Counted from the stretch's first letter, positions 8,560 through 17,683 are shown. The stretch: 64,000 bases of DNA from Xanthomonas sp. DAR 80977 (GCF_041240605.1 NZ_CP162487.1:2301001-2365000), one strand, 5' to 3'. The notes: generated by a model not told the origin, from the letters alone. Numbers and translations are program-made.

Positions 8560-9642
8560 TCAGACCAGCGCTTCTTCCTCCAGCTCCGGTGCCGGTTCGG
8601 CGTCCGCCAGCGGCAGCTCCGCCAGTTGCGGCAGCGGCAGCGACTGGGTGTTCATCGCCACGCCGCTGCACAGGGTGAACTCGGCGCCGCTGTCGGCCTG
8701 CTGCGTGGCCAGCTTGGCCGGGCACTGCGCCATCATGTAGCTGACGTCGAAGTTGAGCTTGTCGACCAGGAAATCGACGAAGGCGCGCACCTTCGGCGAG
8801 AGCATGCGCCCGCCCGGGAACACCGCGTTGAAATCCAGGTCGGGGCCGACCCAGCCGCCGAGCACGCGCCGCGCCTTGCCGGCCTCGATCAGCGGCTTGA
8901 TCGTCGCGTCGCTGGCCAGCACCAGGCCTTCGCCGCAGACCAGCCCGCCGATCAGCGCGGCCGAATCGTTGGCGACCAGGATCGGCTGGATCGCGAACTC
9001 GCCGCTCTGCTTGCCGTTGCGCAGCGGCCAGCTGAGCCGGTTGCTGCCGTTGCGGCCATTGCTCAGCGCCAGCGTGCGGTGATGCTGCAGGTCGTCCGGG
9101 TGCAGCGGTTCGCCGTGGCGCTCGATGTAGTTGGGACTGGCGAACACCTGGGTGCGGAAGGTGGCCAGCTTGCGCGCGACCATGGTCGAATCCAGCAGCG
9201 CGCCCATGTGCAGGGCCACGTCCACGCCTTCGGCGATCGGGTCGACCTTGTCGCTGGTCATGACCATCTCCAGGCGCACTTCCGGATGCTGCTTGTGGAA
9301 TTCGCCCAGGATCGGCGCCACCCAGGAAATGCCGGCGGAGTAGGGCACGCTGAAACGCAGCCAGCCGCGCGGGCCGGCCTGCAGCTGTCCGACCGCGCTT
9401 TCGGCTTCCTCCAGTTCGCGGGCGATGCGCTGGCAATGTTCGTGATAGACCGCGCCGGCTTCGGTCAGGCCGAGGCGGCGCGTGGTCCGATGCAGCAGGC
9501 GCGCGCCCAGGCGCGCCTCCAGATCCTGCACCTTTCTGCTGACGGTGGTCTTGGGCAGGCCGAGCGCGTTGGCGGCGGCGATGAAGCTGCCTTGCTCGAC
9601 CACCTTGACGAAGATCAGGGTGTCGTTCAGATCGTGGGTCAT
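8560..9642 (-). CDS. LysR-family regulator with an acidic C-terminal tail
   Basis: 360 residues of the CrgA/AaeR-like LysR branch. The winged-helix DNA-binding domain covers residues 1-62 (SFIAAANALGLPKTTVSRKVQ, then RTTRRLGLTEAG), followed by the substrate-binding domain to about residue 300. A further ~60 residues, rich in Ala, Pro, Glu and Leu and ending EEEALV, extend beyond the usual ~300-residue length. The gene is divergent from the RND efflux operon, with 350 bases between them, the usual position for the operon's own LysR regulator. The effector is unknown. No fault in the helix-turn-helix is visible. Confidence 0.85.
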   Translation of the reverse strand: MTHDLNDTLIFVKVVEQGSFIAAANALGLPKTTVSRKVQDLEARLGARLLHRTTRRLGLTEAGAVYHEHCQRIARELEEAESAVGQLQAGPRGWLRFSVPYSAGISWVAPILGEFHKQHPEVRLEMVMTSDKVDPIAEGVDVALHMGALLDSTMVARKLATFRTQVFASPNYIERHGEPLHPDDLQHHRTLALSNGRNGSNRLSWPLRNGKQSGEFAIQPILVANDSAALIGGLVCGEGLVLASDATIKPLIEAGKARRVLGGWVGPDLDFNAVFPGGRMLSPKVRAFVDFLVDKLNFDVSYMMAQCPAKLATQQADSGAEFTLCSGVAMNTQSLPLPQLAELPLADAEPAPELEEEALV

Positions 9643-9992
9643 GGCGGGGTTCCTGAGGGGTGAAGACGATTGGACCGGTGACGGGACGATTATTCCCCTT
9701 AATTCGGACTAATCAAGTGCGGCTTTGACGCCTAATTTGTACGCATTCGCCGCCACCCAGGCCATTTGCTCATGTTGTTGCGCACTCTGTTCCAGTTTCT
9801 CGCAGGCGTCCGTCGCCCGAATCGGCTCGATGGGATGCCTCTCGACGCGCTGGAAACCGGTTACCTCAAGGCTTTCCGCGAATTCACCCCGCCCCCGCGC
9901 AGCCAGGCCGGCAGCGCGATGCAGCTGGGCCAACGCGGCAGCGGTCGACTCGGTCGGATCGCGATTGTCCCGTTTGCGGGAGTAAAAGTCCC
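9643..9992. promoter_or_regulatory. Divergent control region between LysR and the efflux operon
   Basis: 350 bases without a convincing gene. The part next to the LysR start is locally AT-rich (9688-9715, containing TTAATTCGGACTAATCA with ATT/AAT half-sites), a reasonable LysR contact site. The rest is ordinary GC-rich DNA up to the paired palindromes at 9968. A 76-codon frame at 9766-9996 overlaps the SDR start and has no recognisable features. Confidence 0.45.
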
Positions 9993-10002
9993 GTGAGCGG
10001 GA
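9968..10002. promoter_or_regulatory. Two 14-bp palindromes 21 bp apart at the operon start
   Basis: TCCCG-N4-CGGGA occurs at 9968-9981 and again at 9989-10002. The longer unit GTCCCGTnnGCGGGA is the same in both copies. The 21-bp spacing is two helical turns, so both would present the same face to a dimeric regulator. The second copy overlaps the GTG start of the first operon gene. This is a candidate operator, or a pair of small RNA hairpins over the start codon. Confidence 0.45.
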
Positions 10003-10766
10003 TGCTGGACCCGGAGGTGCTGGTGCTCGGCGGCACCGGCAACATCGGTCTGGGCGTGGTGCGCGCGTTGCTCGAGGCCGGCAGCCCGGTGCTGGCGGTG
10101 GCACGCGACCGCGGCCGGCTGCGCGCCTTGCGCGATCGCTACAGCGACGAACCGGCGCTGGACGTGCTGCAGGGGTCGGTGTCGAACGACGCGACCGCCG
10201 CTGCCCTGGCGGAAGCCGTGGCGCAGCGGCCGCGGCCGCTGGCCGGGGTGGTCGCCAGCCTCGGCAGCCCGCTGCGTTGCGGGCGCCTGCTGGACCAGCC
10301 GGTGAGCGCGCTGCGCCGGCGCATGGAAGCCGACCTGCTGCCGCACCTGGCCGCGGCCCGGCACCTGCTGCCGTTGCTGGCGCAGGCCGAGCGCGGCGGC
10401 CGCTACGTCCTGCTCGGCAGCCCGTGCGCGCTGCGCGCCTGGGCCGGGCATGGCGAGAGTTCGGTGGCGGCGGCATCGATCCGCATGCTCGCCCAGGTCC
10501 TGCACGAAGAGGCCAAGCCGCTGGGCGTGCGCGTGCAGCTGCTGTCGCTGACCCATCCGGTGTGCCGCAGCGAAGCCGGCGCGGACGACTGCCCGGAATG
10601 GTTCACCACGCTCAGCGTGGGCCGCGCCGCGGTGTCGCTGCTCGCCGACGCCGGCGTGCCCGGCCAGGCCGTGGTCGACATCGACAAACACCGTTACGCG
10701 CATCCACGCACCTCGTTGATGACCGCTCCGCATTTTTCTCCCTCCACTCACGAGGTCTCCCGATGA
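9993..10766 (+). CDS. Atypical short-chain dehydrogenase-like protein lacking YxxxK
   Basis: 257 residues with a Rossmann fold: VLGGTGNIGLG near the N-terminus is a dinucleotide-binding glycine motif, followed by a hydrophobic strand at VVASLGSP. The strand and helix that normally carry the catalytic Ser and Tyr-x-x-x-Lys read LLGSPCALRAWAGHG and then SSVAAASIRMLA, so both Tyr and Lys are missing. It may bind NAD(P) without being a classical oxidoreductase. The GTG at 9993 is used here; an ATG at 10002 gives a protein three residues shorter. It is the first gene of the efflux operon, and its stop overlaps the next start by four bases. The role is unknown; a redox-sensing or accessory role is only inference. 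Confidence 0.7.
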   Translation: MSGMLDPEVLVLGGTGNIGLGVVRALLEAGSPVLAVARDRGRLRALRDRYSDEPALDVLQGSVSNDATAAALAEAVAQRPRPLAGVVASLGSPLRCGRLLDQPVSALRRRMEADLLPHLAAARHLLPLLAQAERGGRYVLLGSPCALRAWAGHGESSVAAASIRMLAQVLHEEAKPLGVRVQLLSLTHPVCRSEAGADDCPEWFTTLSVGRAAVSLLADAGVPGQAVVDIDKHRYAHPRTSLMTAPHFSPSTHEVSR

Positions 10767-11968
10767 ACCCGATTCCGATGTCGTTCCATTCCCCGTCGCG
10801 TGCCTTGCGCCCGCTGGCGATCGCGCTGCTGGCCGCCGCCCTGGCCGCCTGCGGCGGCAAGGCCGAGCAGGGCGCACCGCCGCCGCCGGCGGTCGGCGTC
10901 GCGCCGGCGCTGCAGAAGGAAATCAGCCAGTGGGACGAGTTCAGCGGCCGCGTCGAGGCGGTCGAACACGTCGACCTGCGCCCGCGCGTGTCCGGCTACA
11001 TCGACAAGGTCAACTATGTCGAAGGCCAGGAAGTGAAGAAGGGCGACGTGCTGTTCACCATCGACGCGCGCAGCTACCGCGCCGAGCTGGCGCGCGCCAA
11101 CGCCGAACTGGCGCGGGCGCGGACCCAGTCCAAGCTAAGTGGCAGCGAGGCGGCGCGTGCCAAGAAACTGTCCGACCAGCAGGCGATCTCCACCGAGACC
11201 TGGGAGCAGCGCCATGCCGCCGCCGACCAGGCTGATGCCGACGTGCTCGCCGCGCAGGCCGCGGTGGATACCGCGCGCCTGAATCTGGAGTGGACCCAGG
11301 TGCGCGCGCCGATCGACGGCCACGCCGGCCGCGCCATGGTCACCGCGGGCAACCTGGTCAGCGCCGGCGACAGCGCCAGCGTGCTGACCACGCTGGTGTC
11401 GCTGGACAAGGTGCACGTGTACTTCGATGCCGACGAAGGCACCTTCCTGCGCTACGCGCAGATGGCGCGCAAGGGCGAGCGGCCGAGCGAGCGCGACGGG
11501 CAGCTGCCGGTGCAGATCGGCCTGGTCGGCGAGGACGGTTTCCCGCATGCCGGCAAGGTCGATTTCCTCGACAACCAGGTCACCCGCAGCACCGGCACCA
11601 TCCGCGTCCGCGCCGTGCTGGACAATGCCGACCGCATCTTCACCCCGGGCCTGTTCGCGCGCGTGCGCCTGCTCGGCAGCGGCCGCTTCAACGCGCTGCT
11701 GATCGACGACAGGTCGGTGCTGACCGACCAGGACCGCAAGTACGTCTACGTCGTCGACAAGGACGGCAAGGCGCAGCGCCGCGACGTGCAGCTGGGGCGC
11801 AGCGCCGAAGGCCTGCGCATCGTGCTCGGCGGACTCAACCCCGGCGACCGGGTCATCGTCGACGGGGTGCAGAAAGTGTTCATGCCCGGCATGCCGGTGC
11901 AGGCCAAGCCCGTGGCCCTGGCCACCACTTCGCCCGCCGCCGCACGCAAGGCCGTCGCCCTCGACTGA
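10763..11968 (+). CDS. RND efflux membrane fusion lipoprotein (MexE/AcrA type)
   Basis: 401 residues. A lipoprotein signal ends ALAAC at about residue 29, anchoring it in the inner membrane facing the periplasm. It then follows the adaptor layout: a split biotinyl-lipoyl domain (DLRPRVSGYIDKVNYVEGQEVKKGD and TQVRAPIDGHAGR), an alpha-hairpin rich in Ala, Arg and Gln between them, and beta-barrel and membrane-proximal domains (GFPHAGKVDFLDNQ, GTIRVRA, LTDQDRKYVYVVD). It bridges the RND pump and the outer membrane factor. The start overlaps the SDR stop (ATGA). The sequence class resembles MexE more than AcrA, but the substrate is not readable. Confidence 0.9.
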   Translation: MNPIPMSFHSPSRALRPLAIALLAAALAACGGKAEQGAPPPPAVGVAPALQKEISQWDEFSGRVEAVEHVDLRPRVSGYIDKVNYVEGQEVKKGDVLFTIDARSYRAELARANAELARARTQSKLSGSEAARAKKLSDQQAISTETWEQRHAAADQADADVLAAQAAVDTARLNLEWTQVRAPIDGHAGRAMVTAGNLVSAGDSASVLTTLVSLDKVHVYFDADEGTFLRYAQMARKGERPSERDGQLPVQIGLVGEDGFPHAGKVDFLDNQVTRSTGTIRVRAVLDNADRIFTPGLFARVRLLGSGRFNALLIDDRSVLTDQDRKYVYVVDKDGKAQRRDVQLGRSAEGLRIVLGGLNPGDRVIVDGVQKVFMPGMPVQAKPVALATTSPAAARKAVALD

Positions 11969-12040
11969 GCCGTCCCCGCCTGACGCCAGGGGCGCGCACA
12001 GCGTCGTAGACCGGTCGCGCTGGCGGCCGGTGCTTGCCAG

Positions 12041-12062
12041 CCGGGCCACCTTGGTGGTCCGG
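12041..12062 (+). other. Intercistronic hairpin between adaptor and pump genes
   Basis: A 10-bp stem with one G-T pair (12041-12050 with 12053-12062) lies in the 163-base gap between the two efflux genes. No T-run follows. It could be an RNA-stabilising or partial termination structure that sets the ratio of adaptor to pump. Confidence 0.4.
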
Positions 12063-12131
12063 CGTCGCCGCCGCGTTGCCCGCGTTCCTGTTCGGCCACC
12101 CGTTCCACCTTAGTTTCCAGGACCACCACCC

Positions 12132-15100
12132 ATGGACTTTTCCAGATTCTTCATCGACCGGCCGATCTTCGCGGCCGTGTTGTCGATCATCATCTTCGCC
12201 GCGGGGTTGATCTCGATCCCGCTGTTGCCGATCGGCGAATACCCCGACGTGGTGCCGCCTTCGGTGGTGGTGCGCACGGTGTATCCGGGCGCCAACCCCA
12301 AGGTCATCGCCGAGACCGTCGCCACGCCGCTGGAAGAAGCGATCAACGGCGTGGAGGGCATGATGTACCTCAAGTCGGTCGCCGGCTCCGACGGCGTGCT
12401 GCAGATGACCATCACCTTCCGCCCGGGCACCGACCCGGACGATGCCGCGGTCAAGGTGCAGAACCGCGTCGCCCAGGCGCAGGCGCGCCTGCCCGAGGAC
12501 GTGCGCCGGCAGGGCGTGACCACGCAGAAACAGTCGCCCACCTTCCTGATGGTGGTGCACCTGACCTCGCCGAAGGGCAAGTACGACACGCTGTACCTGC
12601 GCAACTACGCGCGCCTGCACGTCAAGGACGCGTTGGCGCGGATCCAGGGCGTGGGCGATGCGCAGGTGTTCGGCGGCGGCGACTACGCGATGCGCGCCTG
12701 GCTCGACCCCGAGCGCGTCGCCGCGCGCGGGCTGACCGCCAGCGACGTGGTCGCGGCGATGCGCGAGCAGAACGTGCAGGTCTCGGCCGGCCAGCTCGGC
12801 GCCGAGCCGATGCCGGACAGCAAGTTCCTGACCCTGATCAACGCGCAGGGCCGCCTGCGTACCGAGCAGGAGTTCGGCGACATCGTGCTCAAGGTCGGCG
12901 CCGACGGCCAGACCGTGCGCCTGTCCGACGTGGCGCGCCTGCAGCTGGGCGCCGGCGACTACACCCTGCGCGCGCAGCTGGACGGCAAGAACGCGGTCGG
13001 CATCGGCATCTTCCAGGCGCCGGGCGCGAACGCGCTGCAGATCCGCGACCAGGTGATCGCCAAGATGGACGAACTCACCAAGCAGTTCCCCGACGACGTG
13101 AAGTACGAGGCGGTCTACGACACCACCATCTTCGTGCGCGATTCGATCAGCGCGGTGGTGCACACCCTGTTGGAGGCGGTGCTGCTGGTGGTGCTGGTGG
13201 TGATCCTGTTCCTGCAGACCTGGCGCGCGTCGATCATTCCGTTGATCGCGGTGCCGGTGTCGATCGTGGGCACCTTCGCCGCGCTGCACCTGCTCGGCTT
13301 CTCGATCAACACGCTGACCCTGTTCGGGCTGGTGCTGGCGATCGGCATCGTGGTGGACGACGCGATCGTGGTGGTGGAGAACGTCGAGCGCAACATCGAG
13401 GAAGGCCTGACCCCGCTGGCCGCCGCGCACCAGGCCATGCGCGAGGTGTCCGGGCCGATCATCGCGATCGCGCTGGTGCTGTGCGCGGTGTTCGTGCCGA
13501 TGGCGTTCCTGTCCGGCGTGACCGGCCAGTTCTACAAGCAGTTCGCGGTGACCATCGCGATCTCCACGGTGATTTCGGCGATCAACTCGCTGACCCTGTC
13601 GCCGGCGCTGGCCGCGCTGCTGCTGAAGGCGCACGATGCGCCCAAGGACGGCCCGTCGCGGCTGATGGAGCGGATGTTCGGCGGCTGGCTGTTCCGTCCG
13701 TTCAACCGCTTCTTCAACAGCAGCTCGCACCGCTACCAGGGCGCGGTCTCGCGCATCCTCGGCCGCCGCGGCGCGGTGTTCGCGGTCTACGTGGTGCTGC
13801 TGCTGGTCACCGGCGTGATGTTCAAGGCGGTGCCGGCCGGCTTCATCCCGACCCAGGACAAGATGTACCTGATCGCCGGCGTGAAGCTGCCCGAAGGCGC
13901 CTCGATCGAACGCACCGACGCGATGCTGCGCAAGGTCGCCACCATCGCGATGCAGACCGATGGCGTGGCGCATTCGATCTCCTTCCCCGGCCTCAACGCG
14001 CTGCAGTTCACCAACACGCCCAACACCGGCGTGGTGTTCCTGCCGCTGAAGCCGTTCTCCGAACGCCACCGCAGCGCCTTGGAGATCAACGCCGAGATCA
14101 ACCAGCGCATCTCGGCGTTGGGCGAGGGCATGTCGTTCGCGTTCATGCCGCCGCCGATCCTGGGCCTGGGCAACGGCAACGGCTACCAGCTGTTCATCGA
14201 GGACCGCGCCAACCTCGGCTACGGCGCGTTGCAGAACGCGGTCAACACGATGCAGGGCGCGGTGGCGCAGACCCCGGGCATGAGCTTCCCGATCGGCACC
14301 TACCAGGCCAACGTGCCGCAGCTGGACGCGGAGGTGGACCGGGTCAAGGCCAAGGCGCAGGGCGTGGCCCTGACCGATCTGTTCGACACCTTGCAGACCT
14401 ATCTCGGCTCGACCTACGTCAACGACTTCAACCAGTTCGGCCGCACCTGGCAGGTGATCGCCCAGGCCGATGCGCCGTTCCGCGAGAACGTCGAGGACAT
14501 CGCGCGGCTGCGCACCCGCAACGCCGCCGGCGAAATGGTGCCGATCGGCTCGATGGTGACGATCAAGCAAAGCTACGGCCCGGACCCGGTGCTGCGCTAC
14601 AACGGCTACCCGGCCGCCGACCTGGCCGGCGAGGCGGATGCGCGCATGCTGTCCTCGGCCGAAGCGATGGCCAAGCTCACCCAGATCGCCAAGCAGGTGC
14701 TGCCCAACGGCATGGAGATCGAATGGACCGACCTGAGCTACCAGCAGGCGACCCAGGGCAATGCCGCGCTGGTGGTGTTCCCGCTGGCGGTGCTGCTGGC
14801 GTTCCTGGTGCTCGCCGCGCTGTACGAAAGCTGGACGCTGCCGCTGGCGGTGATCCTGATCGTGCCGATGACGCTGCTGTCGGCGCTGTTCGGGGTGTGG
14901 CTGAGCGGCGGCGACAACAACGTGTTCGTGCAGGTCGGCCTGGTGGTGCTGATGGGCCTGGCGTGCAAGAACGCGATCCTGATCGTCGAGTTCGCCCGCG
15001 AACTGGAACTGCAGGGCAAGGGCATCGTGGAATCGGCGCTGCAGGCCTGCCGCCTGCGCCTGCGCCCGATCGTGATGACCTCGATCGCGTTCATCGCCGG

Positions 15101-15305
15101 CACCGTGCCGCTGGTGTTCTCGCACGGCGCCGGCGCGGAAGTGCGCTCGGCCACCGGCATCACCGTGTTCGCCGGCATGCTCGGGGTGACCTTGTTCGGC
15201 CTGTTCCTCACCCCCGTGTTCTATGTCGCCCTGCGCAAGCTGGCCGGGCGTCCGCTGGTGTCGCATGCGCCGGCGCACGCCGCCGATGCGCCGACCCACG
15301 CCTGA
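12132..15305 (+). CDS. RND-family multidrug efflux pump (MexF/AcrB type, HAE1)
   Basis: A 1057-residue inner-membrane proton-driven exporter of the hydrophobe/amphiphile class. The N-terminus FSRFFIDRPIFAAVLSI starts the first membrane helix. The TM4 region contains GIVVDDAIVVVENVERN with the paired aspartates of the proton relay. The second half repeats the fold (VFVQVGLVVLMGLACKNAILIVEFA, and RLRPIVMTSIAFIAGTVPLV). Two large periplasmic loops lie between TM1-2 and TM7-8. Length is normal. It pairs with the upstream adaptor and the outer membrane factor encoded two genes downstream. A 1292-codon antisense frame covers this gene and is a GC artefact. Confidence 0.95.
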   Translation: MDFSRFFIDRPIFAAVLSIIIFAAGLISIPLLPIGEYPDVVPPSVVVRTVYPGANPKVIAETVATPLEEAINGVEGMMYLKSVAGSDGVLQMTITFRPGTDPDDAAVKVQNRVAQAQARLPEDVRRQGVTTQKQSPTFLMVVHLTSPKGKYDTLYLRNYARLHVKDALARIQGVGDAQVFGGGDYAMRAWLDPERVAARGLTASDVVAAMREQNVQVSAGQLGAEPMPDSKFLTLINAQGRLRTEQEFGDIVLKVGADGQTVRLSDVARLQLGAGDYTLRAQLDGKNAVGIGIFQAPGANALQIRDQVIAKMDELTKQFPDDVKYEAVYDTTIFVRDSISAVVHTLLEAVLLVVLVVILFLQTWRASIIPLIAVPVSIVGTFAALHLLGFSINTLTLFGLVLAIGIVVDDAIVVVENVERNIEEGLTPLAAAHQAMREVSGPIIAIALVLCAVFVPMAFLSGVTGQFYKQFAVTIAISTVISAINSLTLSPALAALLLKAHDAPKDGPSRLMERMFGGWLFRPFNRFFNSSSHRYQGAVSRILGRRGAVFAVYVVLLLVTGVMFKAVPAGFIPTQDKMYLIAGVKLPEGASIERTDAMLRKVATIAMQTDGVAHSISFPGLNALQFTNTPNTGVVFLPLKPFSERHRSALEINAEINQRISALGEGMSFAFMPPPILGLGNGNGYQLFIEDRANLGYGALQNAVNTMQGAVAQTPGMSFPIGTYQANVPQLDAEVDRVKAKAQGVALTDLFDTLQTYLGSTYVNDFNQFGRTWQVIAQADAPFRENVEDIARLRTRNAAGEMVPIGSMVTIKQSYGPDPVLRYNGYPAADLAGEADARMLSSAEAMAKLTQIAKQVLPNGMEIEWTDLSYQQATQGNAALVVFPLAVLLAFLVLAALYESWTLPLAVILIVPMTLLSALFGVWLSGGDNNVFVQVGLVVLMGLACKNAILIVEFARELELQGKGIVESALQACRLRLRPIVMTSIAFIAGTVPLVFSHGAGAEVRSATGITVFAGMLGVTLFGLFLTPVFYVALRKLAGRPLVSHAPAHAADAPTHA

Positions 15306-15336
15306 TCCGTCCATCCCCTCATTCAAGGAAATCCGC

Positions 15337-16071
15337 ATGACCACCACCCAGAAAATCGCCCTCGTCACCGGCGCCACCCGCGGCATCGGCCTGCACACCG
15401 TGCGCCAGCTGGCCGAGGCCGGCGTGCACACGCTGCTGGCCGGCCGCGACTCCACCCGCACCACCGCCGCCGCCCTGCAGCTGCAGGGCGAGGGCCTGCC
15501 GGTGGAGGCGCTGGTCCTGGACGTCACCGACGCGGCCAGCATCGCCGCCGCGGTGGCCGCCGTGCAGGCGCGCCACGGCCGGCTCGACATCCTGGTCAAC
15601 AACGCCGGCATCCTGCTCGACGACTTCAAGCTGGCGGTCTCGCAGCAGAGCCTGGAGACCTGGCGCACCACCTTCGACACCAACGTGTTCGGCCTGATCG
15701 CGGTGACCCAGGCGTTCCTGCCGCTGCTGCGCGCCGCGCCGGCCGCGCGCATCGTCAACGTGTCCAGCCTGCTCGGCTCGGTCGCGCTGCACAGCCAGCC
15801 GGGCTCGCCGATCTACGACTTCAAGGTGCCGGCCTACAACGTGTCCAAGAGCGCGGTGAACGCGTGGACCGTGCAGCTGGCCTACGAACTGCGCGACACC
15901 CCGATCAAGGTCAACACCATCCACCCCGGCTACGTGAAGACCGACATGAACGCCGGCGAAGGCGAGCTGGAAGTGGCCGATGGCGCGCGCAGCAGCGTGA
16001 TGATGGCGCTGCTCGACGCCGACGGCCCGACCGGCAGCTACACCCATGTGGGCCAGGTGCTGCCATGGTGA
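15337..16071 (+). CDS. Short-chain dehydrogenase/reductase, catalytically complete
   Basis: 244 residues, classical SDR. It shows TGATRGIG for NAD(P) binding, NNAG near residue 90, the catalytic serine in NVSS, and the catalytic pair Tyr167 and Lys171 in YNVSK, then HPGYVKTDMN. It is similar to carbonyl reductase-like SDRs (SGSPIYD insert before the Tyr). It sits between pump and outer membrane factor genes, 31 bases after the pump, and overlaps the next start by seven bases (16065-16071). It may modify an efflux substrate or a quinone/aldehyde signal, but the substrate is unknown. The start at 15337 is preceded by AAGGAA at a normal distance. Confidence 0.88.
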   Translation: MTTTQKIALVTGATRGIGLHTVRQLAEAGVHTLLAGRDSTRTTAAALQLQGEGLPVEALVLDVTDAASIAAAVAAVQARHGRLDILVNNAGILLDDFKLAVSQQSLETWRTTFDTNVFGLIAVTQAFLPLLRAAPAARIVNVSSLLGSVALHSQPGSPIYDFKVPAYNVSKSAVNAWTVQLAYELRDTPIKVNTIHPGYVKTDMNAGEGELEVADGARSSVMMALLDADGPTGSYTHVGQVLPW

Positions 16072-17516
16072 TCCGTCCCGCGATCGGCGCGCTGGCGTTG
16101 GCGCTGCTCAGCGCCTGCGCCAGCGTCGGCCCCAACTACCGCGCGCCCGAACCGGCGCCGGTGACCCTGCAGGGCGCGGCGGCGCCGGTGTTCGCGAGCA
16201 CTTCGCCGGTGGCGTCGTGGTGGGCGCAGTTCGACGACCCGGTGCTGGAGCAACTGGTGCACCAGAGCCTGGCCGCCAACCTCGACCTGCGCATCGCCCT
16301 GTCGCGCGTGCACGAGGCGCGCGCGGTGTTCGCCGAACGGCGCCTGGACCAGGCGCCGCACGTCACCGCCAACGGCGACTACAGCCGCGGCAAGGCGCCG
16401 GATGCCGACGCCGGCGGCGCGCGCGTGCTGACCGAGAGCTACAGCCTGGGCTTCGATGCCGGCTGGGAACTGGACCTGTTCGGGCGCCAGCGCCGCGCCA
16501 GCGAAGCGGCGCGCGCGGACCTGGAGGCCGAGCAGGCCGGCATGGCCGATGCGCAGGTGACCGTGGCCGCGGAAGTGGCGCGCAACTACTTCGAGCTGCG
16601 CGGCGCGCAGAAGCGCATCGCGGTGGCGCGGACCACGCTGGACAACCTGCGCGACACCCAGCGCCTGACCGAGACCCGCTGGCAACTGGGCGCCGGCAGC
16701 GAGCTGGACGTGCAGAGCAGCCGCGCCCGGCTCAAGGCGATCGAGGCCGACATCCCGCTGCTGGAAGTCAGCGAGGCGCAGGCCCGGCATCGCCTGGCTG
16801 TGCTGCTGGGCCGTCCGCCCGGCACGCTGGACGAGTTGCTGGCGCCGCGCGCGACGCCGGCCTATGCGCGCGCGCTGCCGCTGGGCGATACCACCCAGTT
16901 GCTGCGGCGGCGTCCCGACGTGCGCATCGCCGAGCGCCGGCTGGCGGCGGCGACGGCGCGGGTCGGCGTGGCCACCGCCGACCTGTTCCCGCGGATCAGC
17001 CTCAGCGGTTTCGTCGGCTTCCTGTCCGGCGATGCCGGCTCGCTGCTGCAGGGCAGCAGCAAGGCCTGGTCGCTGACCCCGTCGATCAGCTGGGCGGCGT
17101 TCGACTTCGGCACCGTGCGGGCGCGGCTGCGCGCCAGCGAGGCGCAGGCCGACGGCGCTGCCGCCGACTACGAGAAGGCGGTGCTCGGCGCGCTGGAGGA
17201 CACCGAGAACGCCTTGACCTCCTACGCCAAACAGCAGGCGCGGTTGGCGATCGTGGCCGAACAGGCGCAGGCCGCCAGCCGCGCCGAAGCGCTGGCGCAG
17301 CTGCGCTACCGCGAGGGGTCGGAGGATTTCCTGACCCTGCTCGATACGCAGCGCACCAAGCTGTCCGCGGACGATGCCTTGGCCGACGCCGAGGCGGCGG
17401 TCAACGTCGGCGTGGTGCGGGTGTACAAGGCGCTCGGCGGCTGGGGCCAGGACGCGGTGGTGCCACAGGACGTGGCGCTGGCGGTCCAGCCGGTACCGGC
17501 GTCGGCGCCGCGCTGA
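16065..17516 (+). CDS. Outer membrane efflux lipoprotein (NodT/OprN type)
   Basis: A 483-residue TolC-like outer membrane factor. The lipoprotein signal ends ALLSAC with Cys18. The sequence repeats the two-fold OEP layout: SWWAQFDDPVLEQLV near the N-terminus, LDLRIALSRVHEARA, then RPDVRIAERRLAAATARVGVATADLFPRISL in the second half, and the closing LLDTQRTKLSADDALADAEA. It forms the exit duct for the RND pump. The start ATG overlaps the SDR stop by seven bases, so translation is coupled. It is the last gene of the operon and is followed by a strong hairpin at 17656. Confidence 0.92.
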   Translation: MVIRPAIGALALALLSACASVGPNYRAPEPAPVTLQGAAAPVFASTSPVASWWAQFDDPVLEQLVHQSLAANLDLRIALSRVHEARAVFAERRLDQAPHVTANGDYSRGKAPDADAGGARVLTESYSLGFDAGWELDLFGRQRRASEAARADLEAEQAGMADAQVTVAAEVARNYFELRGAQKRIAVARTTLDNLRDTQRLTETRWQLGAGSELDVQSSRARLKAIEADIPLLEVSEAQARHRLAVLLGRPPGTLDELLAPRATPAYARALPLGDTTQLLRRRPDVRIAERRLAAATARVGVATADLFPRISLSGFVGFLSGDAGSLLQGSSKAWSLTPSISWAAFDFGTVRARLRASEAQADGAAADYEKAVLGALEDTENALTSYAKQQARLAIVAEQAQAASRAEALAQLRYREGSEDFLTLLDTQRTKLSADDALADAEAAVNVGVVRVYKALGGWGQDAVVPQDVALAVQPVPASAPR

Positions 17517-17655
17517 AGGAATCGGGCGTTTTCCTCGGCTGTTTGCAGCCTGCGGGACCGATCTCCGGGAGCGACTGCAGGGGGCCTTGCGCCATCAGCC
17601 GCGACGGCCGTCGCCGGTAACGCCGGTCGCGACCCGGCCGCGTGTGGCAGGCGAG

Positions 17656-17683
17656 GGCGCTGCGGCCGCAAGGCCGCGGCGCC
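17656..17683. terminator. Strong hairpin between converging efflux and cyclase genes
   Basis: A 12-bp stem with one T-G pair (17656-17667 with 17672-17683) and a GCAA tetraloop. It lies in the 305-base gap between the outer membrane factor (plus) and the diguanylate cyclase (minus) and may end transcription from either side. The remainder of the gap shows no gene. Confidence 0.6.

Noticed and set aside
9766..9996. A 76-codon plus-strand frame upstream of the first efflux operon gene
   Set aside because: It has no family features and no ribosome site that I can see, and it overlaps the operon start and palindromes. It cannot be excluded as a leader peptide.
11880..15758. A 1292-codon minus-strand open frame across the RND pump gene
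   Set aside because: It is antisense to a clear MexF-type pump, its translation is His/Arg/Gln/Asp-rich low complexity, and such frames are common when third positions are nearly all G or C.
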